Shown here piece by piece: positions 1 through 9,154 of a DNA stretch of 64,000 bases. Source of the DNA: Streptomyces cyaneochromogenes (GTDB taxonomy: Bacteria > Actinomycetota > Actinomycetes > Streptomycetales > Streptomycetaceae). Position numbers and translations under genes: made by a program. Where the stretch lies: contig NZ_CP034539.1 in assembly GCF_003963535.1 (NCBI RefSeq), forward strand, positions 7,006,001-7,070,000, read 5' to 3'. Position 1 is the stretch's first letter. Each line of letters opens with the position of its first letter. The notes under the pieces are model-generated. The model saw only the letters and a program-made list of their open reading frames with translations, did not search any database and was not told where the DNA came from.

Positions 1-91
1 CGGGTGGGGTGTACCGCTGGAGCCTTCCCACCCTATTCGGGTGGGCAATCCGGCACTTTGTTAACTACTCACGCGTATGTCTACGCACAAG

Positions 92-122
92 ACCGGCCCC
101 GTTCCACAGGAACGGGGCCGGT
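92..122 (-). terminator. Terminator of the subtilisin-like protease gene
   Basis: A perfect 14-bp inverted repeat (92-105 with 109-122) with a 3-nt loop lies 26 bases past the protease stop codon. There is no clear T-run, as is usual for terminators in high-GC actinobacteria. Confidence 0.8.
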
Positions 123-148
123 ACCCGCACTTCGCCGGGAAGAGACCG

Positions 149-1351
149 CTACGAGCCCGGTACCTGCAGGAGTTTGTTCGGCGAGCCGAGCCCGCGCCCG
201 GAGACCTTGCCGGACACGGCCTGGGCCACCAGCGCCTTGGACACCTGTGCGGGACGCGCCTTGGGATGGTCGGCCAGATAGAGCGCGGCCACGCCCGCCA
301 CGTGCGGCGACGCCATCGACGTACCCGAGTAGGTCGCCTTGCTCGTGTCGCTCGCGTAGGACGCCGACGTGATCCCGACACCCGGGGCGAACAGGTCCAG
401 CGCCGAGCCGAAGTTGGAGAAGCTCGCCTTGGCGTCCTTCTTGTCGGTGGCGCCGACGGTGATGGCCTCCTTCACCGCCGCGGGGGAGTAGAGCCCCGCC
501 GGCAACCCGTCGTTGCCCGCGGCCACCGTGTAGGTGACGCCGGACGCGATGGAGTTGCGTACGGCGGCGTCCAGCTGCGCGTTCCGGTAGCCGCCGAGGC
601 TGAGGTTGGCGACGGCCGGCTTCTTGGCGTGCCTGGTCACCCAGTCGATGCCCGCGATGACATCGGCGGTGGTGCCGCCACCGGCGTTGTCGAGGACCCG
701 TACGGCGACGACCTTGGCGTTCTTGGCGACGCCGTACTTGCTGCCCGCGATGGTGCCGGCGACATGGGTGCCGTGGCCGTTGCCGTCACTCGCGGTCCTG
801 TCGTCGCCGACGAAGTCCCAGCCGTAGCTCGCCCGGCCGCCGAAGTCCTTGTGCGAGATGCGGATGCCGGTGTCGATCACGTAGACCGTCGCGCCGGTGC
901 CCGCGGACTCCGGCCAGGTGTAGCTGTTGTCCAGCGGAAGGTTGGCCTGATCGATGCGGTCGAGCCCCCAGGACGGCGGATTCTTCTGGCTGTGGTCCAG
1001 GGTCACGCGGGTGTCCTGGACGACCGAGGCGACGCGGGAGTCCGCCGCGAGCCGCTTGGCCTGTCTCTCGTCGGCCCGGATGGCATAGCCGTTGAGGACG
1101 GTGCCGTAGGTGTGGCTTATTTTCGCCCCGTACTTCTCGGCGAGACTCTTTCCCGCCGCCGACGGAGCCTTCGTTCCCCCCTTGAGTGTCACCACGTAAC
1201 TGCCACCGACGGAGCCGGGTTCCCCGGCGCCGAGTATCTGCCCCTCCGATGCGGCGTGCGCGGGCATGCCGGTGGCCGAAAGCGCGGCGACACAGGTCAC
1301 CGCGGTCAGCCCACCCGCCCAGCGCAGACGCCGTATGCGCGTCCGTGCCAT
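149..1351 (-). CDS. Secreted subtilisin-like serine protease (S8 family)
   Basis: Secreted endopeptidase of 400 residues. An N-terminal Sec signal peptide (basic MARTRIRRLR, hydrophobic core, AHA-A cleavage near residue 33) is followed by an inhibitor I9-type propeptide (about 50-118) and the catalytic domain. The triad is visible as Asp160 (VIDTG), His193 (NGHGTHVAGT) and Ser345 (GTSMASPH), with oxyanion Asn280 (AAGN). The protein ends soon after the catalytic core, so it has no C-terminal accessory domain. The ATG at 1351 was chosen because GAGGAGGGG sits just upstream and the signal peptide begins there; longer in-frame reading upstream lacks protein-like sequence. It is divergent from glgP. 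The prodomain implies autoprocessing after export. The substrate is unknown. Confidence 0.95.
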   Translation of the reverse strand: MARTRIRRLRWAGGLTAVTCVAALSATGMPAHAASEGQILGAGEPGSVGGSYVVTLKGGTKAPSAAGKSLAEKYGAKISHTYGTVLNGYAIRADERQAKRLAADSRVASVVQDTRVTLDHSQKNPPSWGLDRIDQANLPLDNSYTWPESAGTGATVYVIDTGIRISHKDFGGRASYGWDFVGDDRTASDGNGHGTHVAGTIAGSKYGVAKNAKVVAVRVLDNAGGGTTADVIAGIDWVTRHAKKPAVANLSLGGYRNAQLDAAVRNSIASGVTYTVAAGNDGLPAGLYSPAAVKEAITVGATDKKDAKASFSNFGSALDLFAPGVGITSASYASDTSKATYSGTSMASPHVAGVAALYLADHPKARPAQVSKALVAQAVSGKVSGRGLGSPNKLLQVPGS

Positions 1352-1683
1352 GGTGTGAGTTCCCCTCCTCAACTCGGCGCACGGCGGCCCCGGATCGCCG
1401 GGTGCACCTGGCGTGGACCGGTGCGCCGATGTCACCCTCTCGTGAGGTGAGAAGTCGCCACAAGGACGCCTACGGGGGCGGAATCGGCCAAATCGGCCAT
1501 GGGGGATCTGTAAAGGTTGCGGCTGCTTTCGGACGAAGGTGCTCATCGCTCCTTGCTTGACAGTCACTTGATCGCCGCAAAACGCACGGTGGTTACCAAG
1601 CCCCGCATACCGATACCGTCGGGTTCGATGACGGGACCCACACCGCCGTGGGCCCCCTGCCACGCGCTGCCCTAGGTGGAACT
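1352..1683. promoter_or_regulatory. Divergent control region, protease / glgP
   Basis: These 332 non-coding bases separate two divergent genes and must hold both promoters. A TTGACA at 1557-1562 could be a -35 box for glgP, but I see no convincing -10 at 17-18 bp from it. A short direct repeat (aatcggcc, twice) lies near 1482-1498. No RNA gene is visible. Confidence 0.4.
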
Positions 1684-4302
1684 GTGAAGGCGATCCGTCG
1701 ATTCACCGTCCGACCCGTCCTCCCCGAACCCCTCCGGCCCCTGAGCGACCTCGCGCGCAACCTGCGCTGGTCCTGGCACGCGGAGACCCGTGATCTCTTC
1801 CGGTCCGTCGATCCCGAGCGCTGGGCCTCCTCGGGACAGGACCCCGTACGGCTGCTGGGCAGCGTTCCGCCCGGGCGGCTCGCCGAGCTGGCCGAGGACC
1901 GGTCGTTTCTGCGCCGGCTGAGCGCGGCCGCGGGTGACCTCGACGACTATGTCACCGGCGGGCGCTGGTACCAGGAGCAGCCCGCCGGACTCCCCGCCGC
2001 CGTCGCCTACTTCTCCCCCGAGTTCGGCATCACGGCCGCCCTGCCCCAGTACTCCGGCGGCCTCGGCATCCTCGCCGGCGACCACCTCAAGGCGGCCAGT
2101 GACCTGGGGGTCCCCCTCATCGGGGTCGGGCTGCTGTACCGGCACGGGTACTTCCGGCAGAGTCTGTCCCGGGACGGCTGGCAGCAGGAGCACTATCCCG
2201 TCCTGGACCCCAACGAGCTGCCGCTGGCCCTCCTGAAGGAGCCCGACGGCACACCCGCCCAGGTCTCCCTCGCCCTGCCCGGCGGCAGGCAGCTGCACGC
2301 CAGGGTCTGGATCGCCCAGGTCGGCCGCGTGCCCCTGCTGATGCTCGACTCGGACGTCGAGGAGAACGACCTCGGCGAACGCGGCGTGACCGACCGGCTC
2401 TACGGCGGCGGCAGCGAGCACCGGCTGCTGCAGGAGATGCTGCTGGGTATAGGAGGGGTGCGGGCGGTCCGGACGTACTGCCGTCTGACCGGCCACCCGG
2501 CCCCCGAGGTCTTCCACACCAACGAGGGACACGCAGGCTTCCTCGGCCTGGAGCGCATCGCCGAGCTGGCCGCCGAGGGGCTGGACTTCGACTCGGCGCT
2601 GGAGGCCGTCCGCGCCGGCACGGTCTTCACCACCCACACGCCCGTCCCGGCCGGCATCGACCGCTTCGACCGCGAGCTGGTCGCCCACCACTTCGGCCCC
2701 GACGCGGAACTCCACGGCATCGACGTCGAGCGCATCCTCCGGCTCGGCATGGAGACCTACCCCGGCGGCGAACCGAACCTCTTCAACATGGCGGTGATGG
2801 GCCTGCGCCTGGGCCAGCGGGCCAACGGCGTCTCGCTGCTGCACGGCAACGTCAGCCGCGAGATGTTCTCGGGCCTGTGGCCGGGATTCGACCCCGACGA
2901 GGTGCCCATCACCTCGGTCACCAACGGCGTCCACGCCCCGACCTGGGTCGCCCCCGAGGTCTTCCGCCTCGGCGCCCGCCAGATCGGCGACCGGCGTACC
3001 GAGGACGCGCTGACCGTCGGCGGCTCGGACCGCTGGGACGCGGTCGCGGAGATCCCCGACCAGGACATCTGGGAGCTGCGCCGGAACCTGCGCGAGCAGC
3101 TGGTGACGGAGGTGCGGGAACGGCTGCGCGTGTCATGGCGTCAACGCGGCGCGGGGACGGCCGAGTTGGGCTGGATCGACGGTGTGCTGGACCCCGACGT
3201 CCTGACGATCGGATTCGCGCGCCGCGTCCCGTCGTACAAGCGACTGACGCTGATGCTCAGGGACCGCGACCGCCTGATGGACCTGCTCCTGCATCCGGAG
3301 CGGCCCATCCAGATCGTGGTGGCGGGCAAGGCGCACCCGGCGGACGACGGCGGAAAGCGCCTGGTCCAGGAACTGGTGAGGTTCGCGGACGACCCGCGGG
3401 TCAGGCACCGCATCGTCTTCCTTCCCGACTACGGCATGGCCATGGCGCAGAAGCTCTACCCGGGCTGCGACATCTGGCTCAACAACCCGCTGCGACCGCT
3501 GGAGGCCTGCGGCACCTCCGGCATGAAGGCCGCGCTGAACGGCTGTCTCAACCTCTCCGTCCTGGACGGCTGGTGGGACGAGTGGTTCCAGCCCGACTTC
3601 GGCTGGGCGATCCCCACGGCGGACGGCACCGGCACCGACCCCGACCACCGCGACGACATAGAGGCGGCGGCGCTCTACGACCTGCTGGAGCAGCGCGTCA
3701 CGCCCCGCTTCTACGAGCACGGCCAGGCGGGCCTGCCGGACCGCTGGATCGAGATGGTCCGCCAGACCCTGACGCTGCTCGGCCCGAAGGTCCTGGCGGG
3801 CAGGATGGTCCGCGAGTACGTGGAACGCCTCTACACCCCGGCCGCGCACGCGCACCGCACGATGACACCGGAGGCGGCACGCGAGCTCGCCGGCTGGAAG
3901 GCGCGGGTGCGCTCGGCCTGGCACGACGTCACCGTCGACCACGTCGAGACATCGGCGGCGACACCCACCGCCGAACTCGGCTCGACGCTCAGTCTCCGGG
4001 TACGGGTGGGCCTCGGCGCTCTCGCCCCGGACGACGTGGAGGTCCAGGCGGTCTCGGGCCGCGTCGACCTCGAGGACAGCATCGCGGACGCCTCGACGGT
4101 GCCGCTGAAGCCGGTGGGGAGCCCGGACGCGGAGGGGCGGTGGGTGTACGAGGGGCCGCTGGCCCTGGACCGGACGGGGCCGTACGGGTACACGGTGCGG
4201 ATTCTGCCGACGCACCGGTTGCTGGCGTCGGGGGCGGAGTTGGGGTTGGTGGCGGTGCCTTCGGAGGATGTGGGGGAGGGGGCGGGGGTGTTGATGCGGT
4301 GA
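1684..4302 (+). CDS. glgP: Alpha-glucan (glycogen/maltodextrin) phosphorylase
   Basis: Cytosolic phosphorylase releasing glucose-1-phosphate from alpha-1,4-glucans. The 872 residues begin with a DUF3417 region (about 1-120) typical of the bacterial/archaeal alpha-glucan phosphorylase branch, followed by the GT35 catalytic fold. The PLP site reads EACGTSGMKAALNG with Lys615 as the cofactor lysine, followed by LSVLDGWWDE. Further family signatures are YFSPEFGI and HTPVPAGIDRF (the E. coli-type shorter phosphorylases lack DUF3417). Start: GTG at 1684 has AGGTGG about 6 nt upstream. The 3' end converges on the DUF1990 gene with an 8-base gap. The last 25 codons become strongly G-rich without any break in the frame. 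Confidence 0.95.
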   Translation: MKAIRRFTVRPVLPEPLRPLSDLARNLRWSWHAETRDLFRSVDPERWASSGQDPVRLLGSVPPGRLAELAEDRSFLRRLSAAAGDLDDYVTGGRWYQEQPAGLPAAVAYFSPEFGITAALPQYSGGLGILAGDHLKAASDLGVPLIGVGLLYRHGYFRQSLSRDGWQQEHYPVLDPNELPLALLKEPDGTPAQVSLALPGGRQLHARVWIAQVGRVPLLMLDSDVEENDLGERGVTDRLYGGGSEHRLLQEMLLGIGGVRAVRTYCRLTGHPAPEVFHTNEGHAGFLGLERIAELAAEGLDFDSALEAVRAGTVFTTHTPVPAGIDRFDRELVAHHFGPDAELHGIDVERILRLGMETYPGGEPNLFNMAVMGLRLGQRANGVSLLHGNVSREMFSGLWPGFDPDEVPITSVTNGVHAPTWVAPEVFRLGARQIGDRRTEDALTVGGSDRWDAVAEIPDQDIWELRRNLREQLVTEVRERLRVSWRQRGAGTAELGWIDGVLDPDVLTIGFARRVPSYKRLTLMLRDRDRLMDLLLHPERPIQIVVAGKAHPADDGGKRLVQELVRFADDPRVRHRIVFLPDYGMAMAQKLYPGCDIWLNNPLRPLEACGTSGMKAALNGCLNLSVLDGWWDEWFQPDFGWAIPTADGTGTDPDHRDDIEAAALYDLLEQRVTPRFYEHGQAGLPDRWIEMVRQTLTLLGPKVLAGRMVREYVERLYTPAAHAHRTMTPEAARELAGWKARVRSAWHDVTVDHVETSAATPTAELGSTLSLRVRVGLGALAPDDVEVQAVSGRVDLEDSIADASTVPLKPVGSPDAEGRWVYEGPLALDRTGPYGYTVRILPTHRLLASGAELGLVAVPSEDVGEGAGVLMR

Positions 4303-4310
4303 TCCGCGGC

Positions 4311-4820
4311 TCAGATCTCCTGGACCGGCGCGCACAACCGCCGCAGCACCACCCCGATCCGCCGCGCATACGCGTGCTGCAGCCCGCGCGTGGCAGCTCC
4401 CCCCGCCCGCGCGTACCACTTCGCCCCCCGGCTGAAGGCACGCACGGTCAGCCAGACCGTGCCGTCCCCCGTCCGCTCCACGACGAACGCCTCCTCGCCG
4501 CACTCCGGATGGCCGGAGAGCGTCCCGTACGCCCAGCCGATGCGCCGGTGCTCCTCCACCGTCCAGACCACCCGGCACGGCGCCTTGATGACGCCGGCGA
4601 GGGTGACCGTGACGTCCACGTCGGGGGCCGCGCGGTCGGACGACGCGTCGATGCCGACGCCCATCGCGCGGTGCATCTCCCAGGTCATGACCGCCTCGGC
4701 CGCTCTGCGGAAGACCTCCTCGCCCTCGCCGATGCGGGTGCGCACATGCAGGGGGTGGAAGCCGGGCGGGCAGAAGCCGTGCTCCCGGGTCGCGCCGACG
4801 TCGTCGTACGTGAAGGACAT
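4311..4820 (-). CDS. DUF1990 family protein
   Basis: Soluble protein of 169 residues with the DUF1990 pattern: an N-terminal FTYDDVGATRE motif, a central RAMGVGIDA stretch and VEEHRRIGWAYGTLSGHPECGEEAF near residue 110. The family's biochemical role is not established. No signal peptide or membrane segment is visible. ATG 4820 gives the usual family N-terminus; a TTG three codons upstream is possible. It is convergent with glgP and read in the same direction as the metalloprotease gene upstream, from which the hairpin at 4835-4873 separates it, so it probably has its own weak promoter. Confidence 0.85.
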   Translation of the reverse strand: MSFTYDDVGATREHGFCPPGFHPLHVRTRIGEGEEVFRRAAEAVMTWEMHRAMGVGIDASSDRAAPDVDVTVTLAGVIKAPCRVVWTVEEHRRIGWAYGTLSGHPECGEEAFVVERTGDGTVWLTVRAFSRGAKWYARAGGAATRGLQHAYARRIGVVLRRLCAPVQEI

Positions 4821-4834
4821 GGGTCCCAAGCGTA

Positions 4835-4873
4835 AGGCGGCACCCGGGGATGCCTTCGTCCCGGGTGCCGCCT
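4835..4873 (-). terminator. Terminator of the first M4 metalloprotease gene
   Basis: A perfect 14-bp inverted repeat (4835-4848 with 4860-4873) with an 11-nt loop, 41 bases past the stop of the metalloprotease gene. Reading into the DUF1990 gene would have to pass through it. Confidence 0.75.
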
Positions 4874-4913
4874 CGGTCAGTCGTGCGTCAGTCGTGCCTC
4901 AGCAGGCCTGCGG

Positions 4914-6581
4914 TCAGCTGACGTTGACCGCCGACCACGCGGCCGCAACCGCCTTGTACTCGGTGCTGCTCGTGCCGCCGTACAGGGCGGACGCCGCGCT
5001 CAGGGTCGCCGTGCGGGCGGCCTTGTAGTTCGTCGTCGACGTCATGTACTCGGTCAGCGCCTTGTACCAGATCGCGGCGGCCTTGGCGCGGCCGATCCCG
5101 GTGACCGTCGAGCCGTTGGACGTCGGGGAGTCGTAGCTCACCCCGTTGATCGTCTTCGAACCGCTGCCCTCCGACAGGAGGAAGAAGAAGTGGTTCGCGG
5201 GGCCCGAGGAGTAGTGGACGTCCAGGCCGCCGAGCGAGGAGGACCAGTAGTCGGCCGAGTTGCCGTCCTTGCTCGGCTTGTCCATGTGGCGCAGCGGGCT
5301 GCCGTCGCCGTTGATGTCGATCTCCTCGCCGATGAGGTAGTCACCCACGTCGGAGGAGTTCGCCGCGTAGAACTCCACGGCCGTGCCGAAGATGTCGGAG
5401 GTGGCCTCGTTCAGGCCGCCCGACTCGCCCGAGTAGTTCAGGCCCGCCGTGTTCGACGTGACGCCGTGGGTCATCTCGTGGCCGGCGACGTCCAGCGAGG
5501 TGAGCGGCTTGACGTTGCCCTCGCCGTCGCCGTACGTCATGCAGAAGCAGCTGTCGGACCAGAACGCGTTGACGTAGGCGTTGCCGTAGTGGACGCGGGA
5601 GTACGCGGCCTTGCCGTCGTTCTTGATGCCGCTGCGGCCGAAGGTGTTCTTGTAGTAGTCCCACGTCGTCTGGGCGCCGTAGGCCGCGTCGACGGCCGCG
5701 CTCTGGTCGCTGGAGGAGCTGGAGGCCGCGCCGGTGCCCCAGGTGTCGTCCGCGTCCGTGAACAGCGTGCCCGCGGAACTGCTGGTGCTGCGCGCCTTGT
5801 TGTACGTCTTGTGGCCGCCGCGCGTCGTGTCGTACAGCTGGTACGTCGAACCCGACAGGGTCGTGCCGAGGGTGACCGTGCCGGAGTAGACGCTCTTGCC
5901 GGTGCCGGTCTCGATGCCCTGGTACTCGTAGAGCTTCTCGCCGGTGGCGGCGTCGGTGATGACGTGCAGCTCGTTCGGGGTGCCGTCCTCCTGGAGGCCG
6001 CCGACGACCGTCTCGTAGGCGAGGGTCGGCTTGCCGTTCGCGGCCCAGATCACCTTGCGGGGCGCGTTGTCCGCCTCGGTCTTCTCCGAGCCGGCCGCCT
6101 TGGCCAGCTTCACGGCCTGGCCCTCGGCCTTGGCCGCGGTGATCGCCGGCTTGAGCGAGGCGACCTTGATGGTGGCCTTCGTCGCCTTGGTGACGCCCTG
6201 GGTCCTGCCGGCCGCCGACTCGTGGACGACCAGGTCGCCGCCGAGGACGGGCAGGCCCGCGTAGGTGCGCTCGTAGCGGGTGTGGACCGTGCCGTCGGCG
6301 TCCTTGACGACGTCCTTGACGACCAGCTTCTCCTGGGAGCCGAGGCCTATCGCGTCGGCGGTCTCGGCGGCCTCGGCCTGCTGGTCCTTGATGAGCGCGG
6401 TGCGCGCGGCGGGGGCCAGCGCGACCGGGACGGCGAGCGGGGCGGCCTTTGTGCCGCCCTGCGCCTGGTCCTCGGCGGCGGAACTTCCGGCGGTCAGGCC
6501 GGTGGTGAGGAGGGCTCCGGCCGCCACGGCGGTGGCGACGGCCAGAGTGGTGCGCTTGCGACGCGCGTAGAGGGGGGTCAC
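4914..6581 (-). CDS. Secreted M4 (thermolysin-like) neutral metalloprotease
   Basis: Zinc endopeptidase of 555 residues: Sec signal peptide (about 1-36, SSAA-ED), FTP/PepSY-type propeptide (about 60-225) and M4 catalytic domain. The zinc site is HEMTH at 368-372 with Glu391 (NEATSD) as third ligand; His456 (DVHYSSG) is the expected proton donor. There is no C-terminal accessory domain. GTG 6581 is preceded by AAAGGAGCT at ideal spacing. The neighbouring gene upstream is a close paralogue that carries an extra P domain, so this pair arose by duplication. A sequence block at 6658-6701 recurs upstream of the paralogue. Confidence 0.95.
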   Translation of the reverse strand: MTPLYARRKRTTLAVATAVAAGALLTTGLTAGSSAAEDQAQGGTKAAPLAVPVALAPAARTALIKDQQAEAAETADAIGLGSQEKLVVKDVVKDADGTVHTRYERTYAGLPVLGGDLVVHESAAGRTQGVTKATKATIKVASLKPAITAAKAEGQAVKLAKAAGSEKTEADNAPRKVIWAANGKPTLAYETVVGGLQEDGTPNELHVITDAATGEKLYEYQGIETGTGKSVYSGTVTLGTTLSGSTYQLYDTTRGGHKTYNKARSTSSSAGTLFTDADDTWGTGAASSSSSDQSAAVDAAYGAQTTWDYYKNTFGRSGIKNDGKAAYSRVHYGNAYVNAFWSDSCFCMTYGDGEGNVKPLTSLDVAGHEMTHGVTSNTAGLNYSGESGGLNEATSDIFGTAVEFYAANSSDVGDYLIGEEIDINGDGSPLRHMDKPSKDGNSADYWSSSLGGLDVHYSSGPANHFFFLLSEGSGSKTINGVSYDSPTSNGSTVTGIGRAKAAAIWYKALTEYMTSTTNYKAARTATLSAASALYGGTSSTEYKAVAAAWSAVNVS

Positions 6582-6657
6582 ACGAGCTCCTTTGTGGGGG
6601 AAAAGCGTTGGTGCTGGTGCGGCGGATGAGGGAAGCGTGACACCTAGGACGCGTACA

Positions 6658-6701
6658 TGTCAGGAGCGGATCGTGATGTTGGCCAAAATTTGACTGTCCG
6701 G
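6658..6701 (-). promoter_or_regulatory. Shared upstream block, copy 1 (M4 protease genes)
   Basis: A 27-bp stretch (6658-6684) matches 9074-9100 at 21 of 27 positions without gaps. The match continues as an AAAT and a TGTCCGG (6695-6701). It lies about 77 bp before the GTG of the first M4 gene and reads TGACA toward that gene. This is probably a common promoter or activator site. Confidence 0.45.
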
Positions 6702-6723
6702 TGAACGTTTCAGAAATGTAAAC

Positions 6724-6766
6724 GGGCGCCGTCCCGGCGGGAGTTGAACCCACCGAGACGACGCCC
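6724..6766 (-). terminator. Terminator of the second M4 metalloprotease gene
   Basis: An 18-bp stem with three G-T pairs (6724-6741 with 6749-6766) and a 7-nt loop, 25 bases after the stop at 6792. The loop and inner stem resemble a tRNA T-arm, but no tRNA surrounds it. Confidence 0.8.
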
Positions 6767-6791
6767 TGTCCTGGTCAGACCGTCAACGGGC

Positions 6792-8861
6792 CTACGGGAA
6801 AGTGAGCTTCCAGCTGTTGATGTAACCGGTGTCGATGGCCGCGTTGTCCTGCACCCGCAGCTGCCACACGCCGTTGGCCACCTCGGAGGACGCGTTCACC
6901 GTGTACGTGGTGTCGAGGTTGTCCGAGCTGCCGCCGGTGCCGTATCCCTTCAGCGTGTAGGCCGTGCCGTCGGGGGCGACCAGGTCCACCTTGAGGTCAC
7001 CGATGTAGGTGTGGACGATGTCCACGGCGACCTGGAGGTTGGACGGCGCGTTGCCGGTCCGGCCGGAGACCGTGATCGGGGAGGTCACCGCCGCCCCGTT
7101 GTCCGGGATCGACACGTCGGTGCCGCTCTCGAAGGACGTGCCGCCACCGCCGCCGCCCCCGTCGGAGCGCGTGCCCACGTTGACGCCCGCCCAGGCGTCC
7201 TGCACAGCCTTGTACTCGGCGCTCGTGGTGCCGTACAGCTCACCGGTCGCCGCGAGGGTGCCGGTGCGGGCGCCCGAGTAGTTGGTGGTGGAGGTGAACT
7301 TGGTGGTCAGCGCGCGGAACCAGATCTTCTCCGCCTTGTCCCGGCCGATGCCGGTGACCGGAAGGCCGTCCGAGGTGGGCGAGTTGTAGGTGACACCGTT
7401 GATCGTCTTGGTGCCGCTGCCCTCGCTCAGCAGGTAGAAGAAGTGGTTCGCGGGGCCCGACGAGTAGTGCACGTCGATCGAGCCGATGCCTGAGTACCAG
7501 GCGTCCTTCGACGAGCCGTCCTGGCTCGGCTTGTCCATGTAGCGCAACGGGGTGCCGTCGCCGTTGATGTTGATCTCCTCGCCGATGAGGTAGTCACCGA
7601 CGTCGGAGGAGTTGTTCGCGAAGAACTCGACGGTCGAGCCGAAGATGTCGGAGGTGGCCTCGTTCAGGCCGCCGGACTCGCCGCTGTAGTTCAGGCCCGC
7701 CGTGTTCGAGGTGAGCCCGTGGGTCATCTCGTGCGCGGCCACGTCGATCGACGTCAGCGGGTTGGAGTTGCCCGAGCCGTCGCCGTACGTCATGCAGAAG
7801 CAGCTGTCGGACCAGAACGCGTTGACGTAGTTGTTGCCGTAGTGGACCCGGGAGTACGCGCCGACGCCGTCGCCGCGGATACCCGAACGCCCGTGCACGT
7901 TCTTGTAGTAGTCCCAGGTCAGCGCGGCACCGTAGTGCGCGTCGGCGCCCGCGGACTCCAGGTTGGACGGGCTGCCGTTGCCCCAGACGTCGTCCGAGCC
8001 GGAGAAGAGGGTGCCGGTGCCGGAGGTGCCGCGGTTCAGGTTGTACGTCTTGTGGTTGCCGCGCGCGCCGTCGGTGAGGTTGTACGTCGAACCGGACTGC
8101 GTGGTCGTGAGGTTGACCGTGCCCGAGTACACCGTGTTGCCGGTGCCGGTCTCGATCGCCTCCCACTCGTACAGCTTCTCGCCGGTGGTGGCGTCGGTGA
8201 TGACGTGCAGTTCCTGCGGGGTGCCGTCGTGCTGGAAGCCGCCGACGACCGTCTCGTACGCCACGGTCGGCTTGCCGTTCGCGGCCCAGATCACCTTGCG
8301 CGGCGCCTTGTTGACGTCCGGGCTCTTGGCCTTCTCCGCCTTGGCGGCGGCCAGCGCCTGCTTCTCGGCCTTGGCGGTGGAAACGGCGGCCTTCGTCGTC
8401 GCCGGCTTGATGGCGGCGCGGGTGGCCTTGACGACCGCCTCGGTCGCACCGGACTTCGCGGTCTCGACGACGAGGTCGCCGCCGAGGACGGGCAGGCCGT
8501 CGTAGGTGCGCTCGTAGCGGGTGTGGACCGTGCCGTTGCCGTCCTTGAGGACGTCACGGACGACCAGCTTCTCCTTGGCACCGAGGCCCAGGTCCTTCGC
8601 GGTGTCCGCCTTCGTGGCGTTGGCCTCGCGTATCAGCGCGGCGCGCTGGGCGGGGGACAGCTTGACGGACTCGGCGCCCGGGATGACCTTGCCCGCGGCC
8701 GACGGTGCCTTCTCCGGGGCTGCGGTGGCGGCGCCCGACTGGACGGCCGCGGCGATCAGGGCGGAGACACCGACGAGGGCGACGGCGGCGGCCCGGCGGT
8801 GCGTGGTGTGACGGCGCGTGGTGTGGGGGGCGCGTCTGTGGGAGGAACTGTCTCTCAACAC
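6792..8861 (-). CDS. Secreted M4 metalloprotease with C-terminal P domain
   Basis: Zinc endopeptidase of 689 residues, closely related to the product of the next gene but longer. Order: Sec signal peptide (about 1-48), FTP/PepSY propeptide (about 70-240), M4 domain with HEMTH at 377-381, Glu401 and His465, then a Gly-rich linker (568-574) and a proprotein-convertase P domain (about 577-689) ending in the typical VWQLRVQDNA...WKLTF pattern. The P domain is a beta-sandwich often found on secreted bacterial proteases and may aid folding or substrate contact. GTG 8861 has AGAAGGAG at good spacing. A strong terminator isolates the gene from its paralogue, so the two are separate transcription units. 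Confidence 0.95.
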   Translation of the reverse strand: MLRDSSSHRRAPHTTRRHTTHRRAAAVALVGVSALIAAAVQSGAATAAPEKAPSAAGKVIPGAESVKLSPAQRAALIREANATKADTAKDLGLGAKEKLVVRDVLKDGNGTVHTRYERTYDGLPVLGGDLVVETAKSGATEAVVKATRAAIKPATTKAAVSTAKAEKQALAAAKAEKAKSPDVNKAPRKVIWAANGKPTVAYETVVGGFQHDGTPQELHVITDATTGEKLYEWEAIETGTGNTVYSGTVNLTTTQSGSTYNLTDGARGNHKTYNLNRGTSGTGTLFSGSDDVWGNGSPSNLESAGADAHYGAALTWDYYKNVHGRSGIRGDGVGAYSRVHYGNNYVNAFWSDSCFCMTYGDGSGNSNPLTSIDVAAHEMTHGLTSNTAGLNYSGESGGLNEATSDIFGSTVEFFANNSSDVGDYLIGEEININGDGTPLRYMDKPSQDGSSKDAWYSGIGSIDVHYSSGPANHFFYLLSEGSGTKTINGVTYNSPTSDGLPVTGIGRDKAEKIWFRALTTKFTSTTNYSGARTGTLAATGELYGTTSAEYKAVQDAWAGVNVGTRSDGGGGGGGTSFESGTDVSIPDNGAAVTSPITVSGRTGNAPSNLQVAVDIVHTYIGDLKVDLVAPDGTAYTLKGYGTGGSSDNLDTTYTVNASSEVANGVWQLRVQDNAAIDTGYINSWKLTFP

Positions 8862-9154
8862 TGACTCCTTCTGCGCGGCCGCGGATCACGCGGCCAGGGG
8901 AGACCGGCCGGCGGGTGGGCCGTCCGGGCGACACGGGGTGGTACGCAGAACGACGTGCGCGTGCGGGAACTGACGTGCGCGTGCGGGAGTTCAGCCGCGA
9001 GCACCGCCATGTGACGGTCTTGTGGGGTTGCTGTGCCGCGGCCGTGGGAAGAGTGCCAGCTGATTGCGGTTTCTGTCAGGGGCGCGTCAGGAAGTTGGCC
9101 GGAAATCGTTCGTTGTCCGGGAGTTCATGTTCGGTATACGGACCGGAACGCCAA
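8862..9154. promoter_or_regulatory. Upstream region of the second M4 gene, with direct repeats
   Basis: About 290 non-coding bases upstream of the second M4 gene. They hold a 17-bp direct repeat (8952-8968 and 8972-8988, period 20 bp) and the block shared with the other M4 gene (9074-9120). The repeat spacing, about two helical turns, fits a repeated protein-binding site. Confidence 0.45.
9074..9120 (-). promoter_or_regulatory. Shared upstream block, copy 2 (M4 protease genes)
   Basis: This is the counterpart of 6658-6701: same TGTCAGG left end, same GTTGGCC right end and a following TGTCCGG. It lies about 213 bp from the GTG of the P-domain protease, further than in copy 1. Confidence 0.4.

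Noticed and set aside
1..148. CRISPR arrays or tRNA/rRNA genes anywhere in the window
   Set aside because: No regularly spaced identical repeats and no complete tRNA or rRNA signature were found by eye on either strand.
77..1450. Long plus-strand reading frame opposite the subtilisin gene
   Set aside because: Composition artefact of high-GC DNA; the minus strand carries the full protease with triad and signal peptide.
2877..4835. Second plus-strand frame across the glgP 3' half
   Set aside because: Arg/Gly/Pro-rich shadow translation with no domain; glgP occupies another frame with conserved motifs.
6724..6766. tRNA-like T-arm (ggttcaactcc on the minus strand)
   Set aside because: No acceptor, D or anticodon arms at the right distances; the whole is an 18-bp terminator stem.
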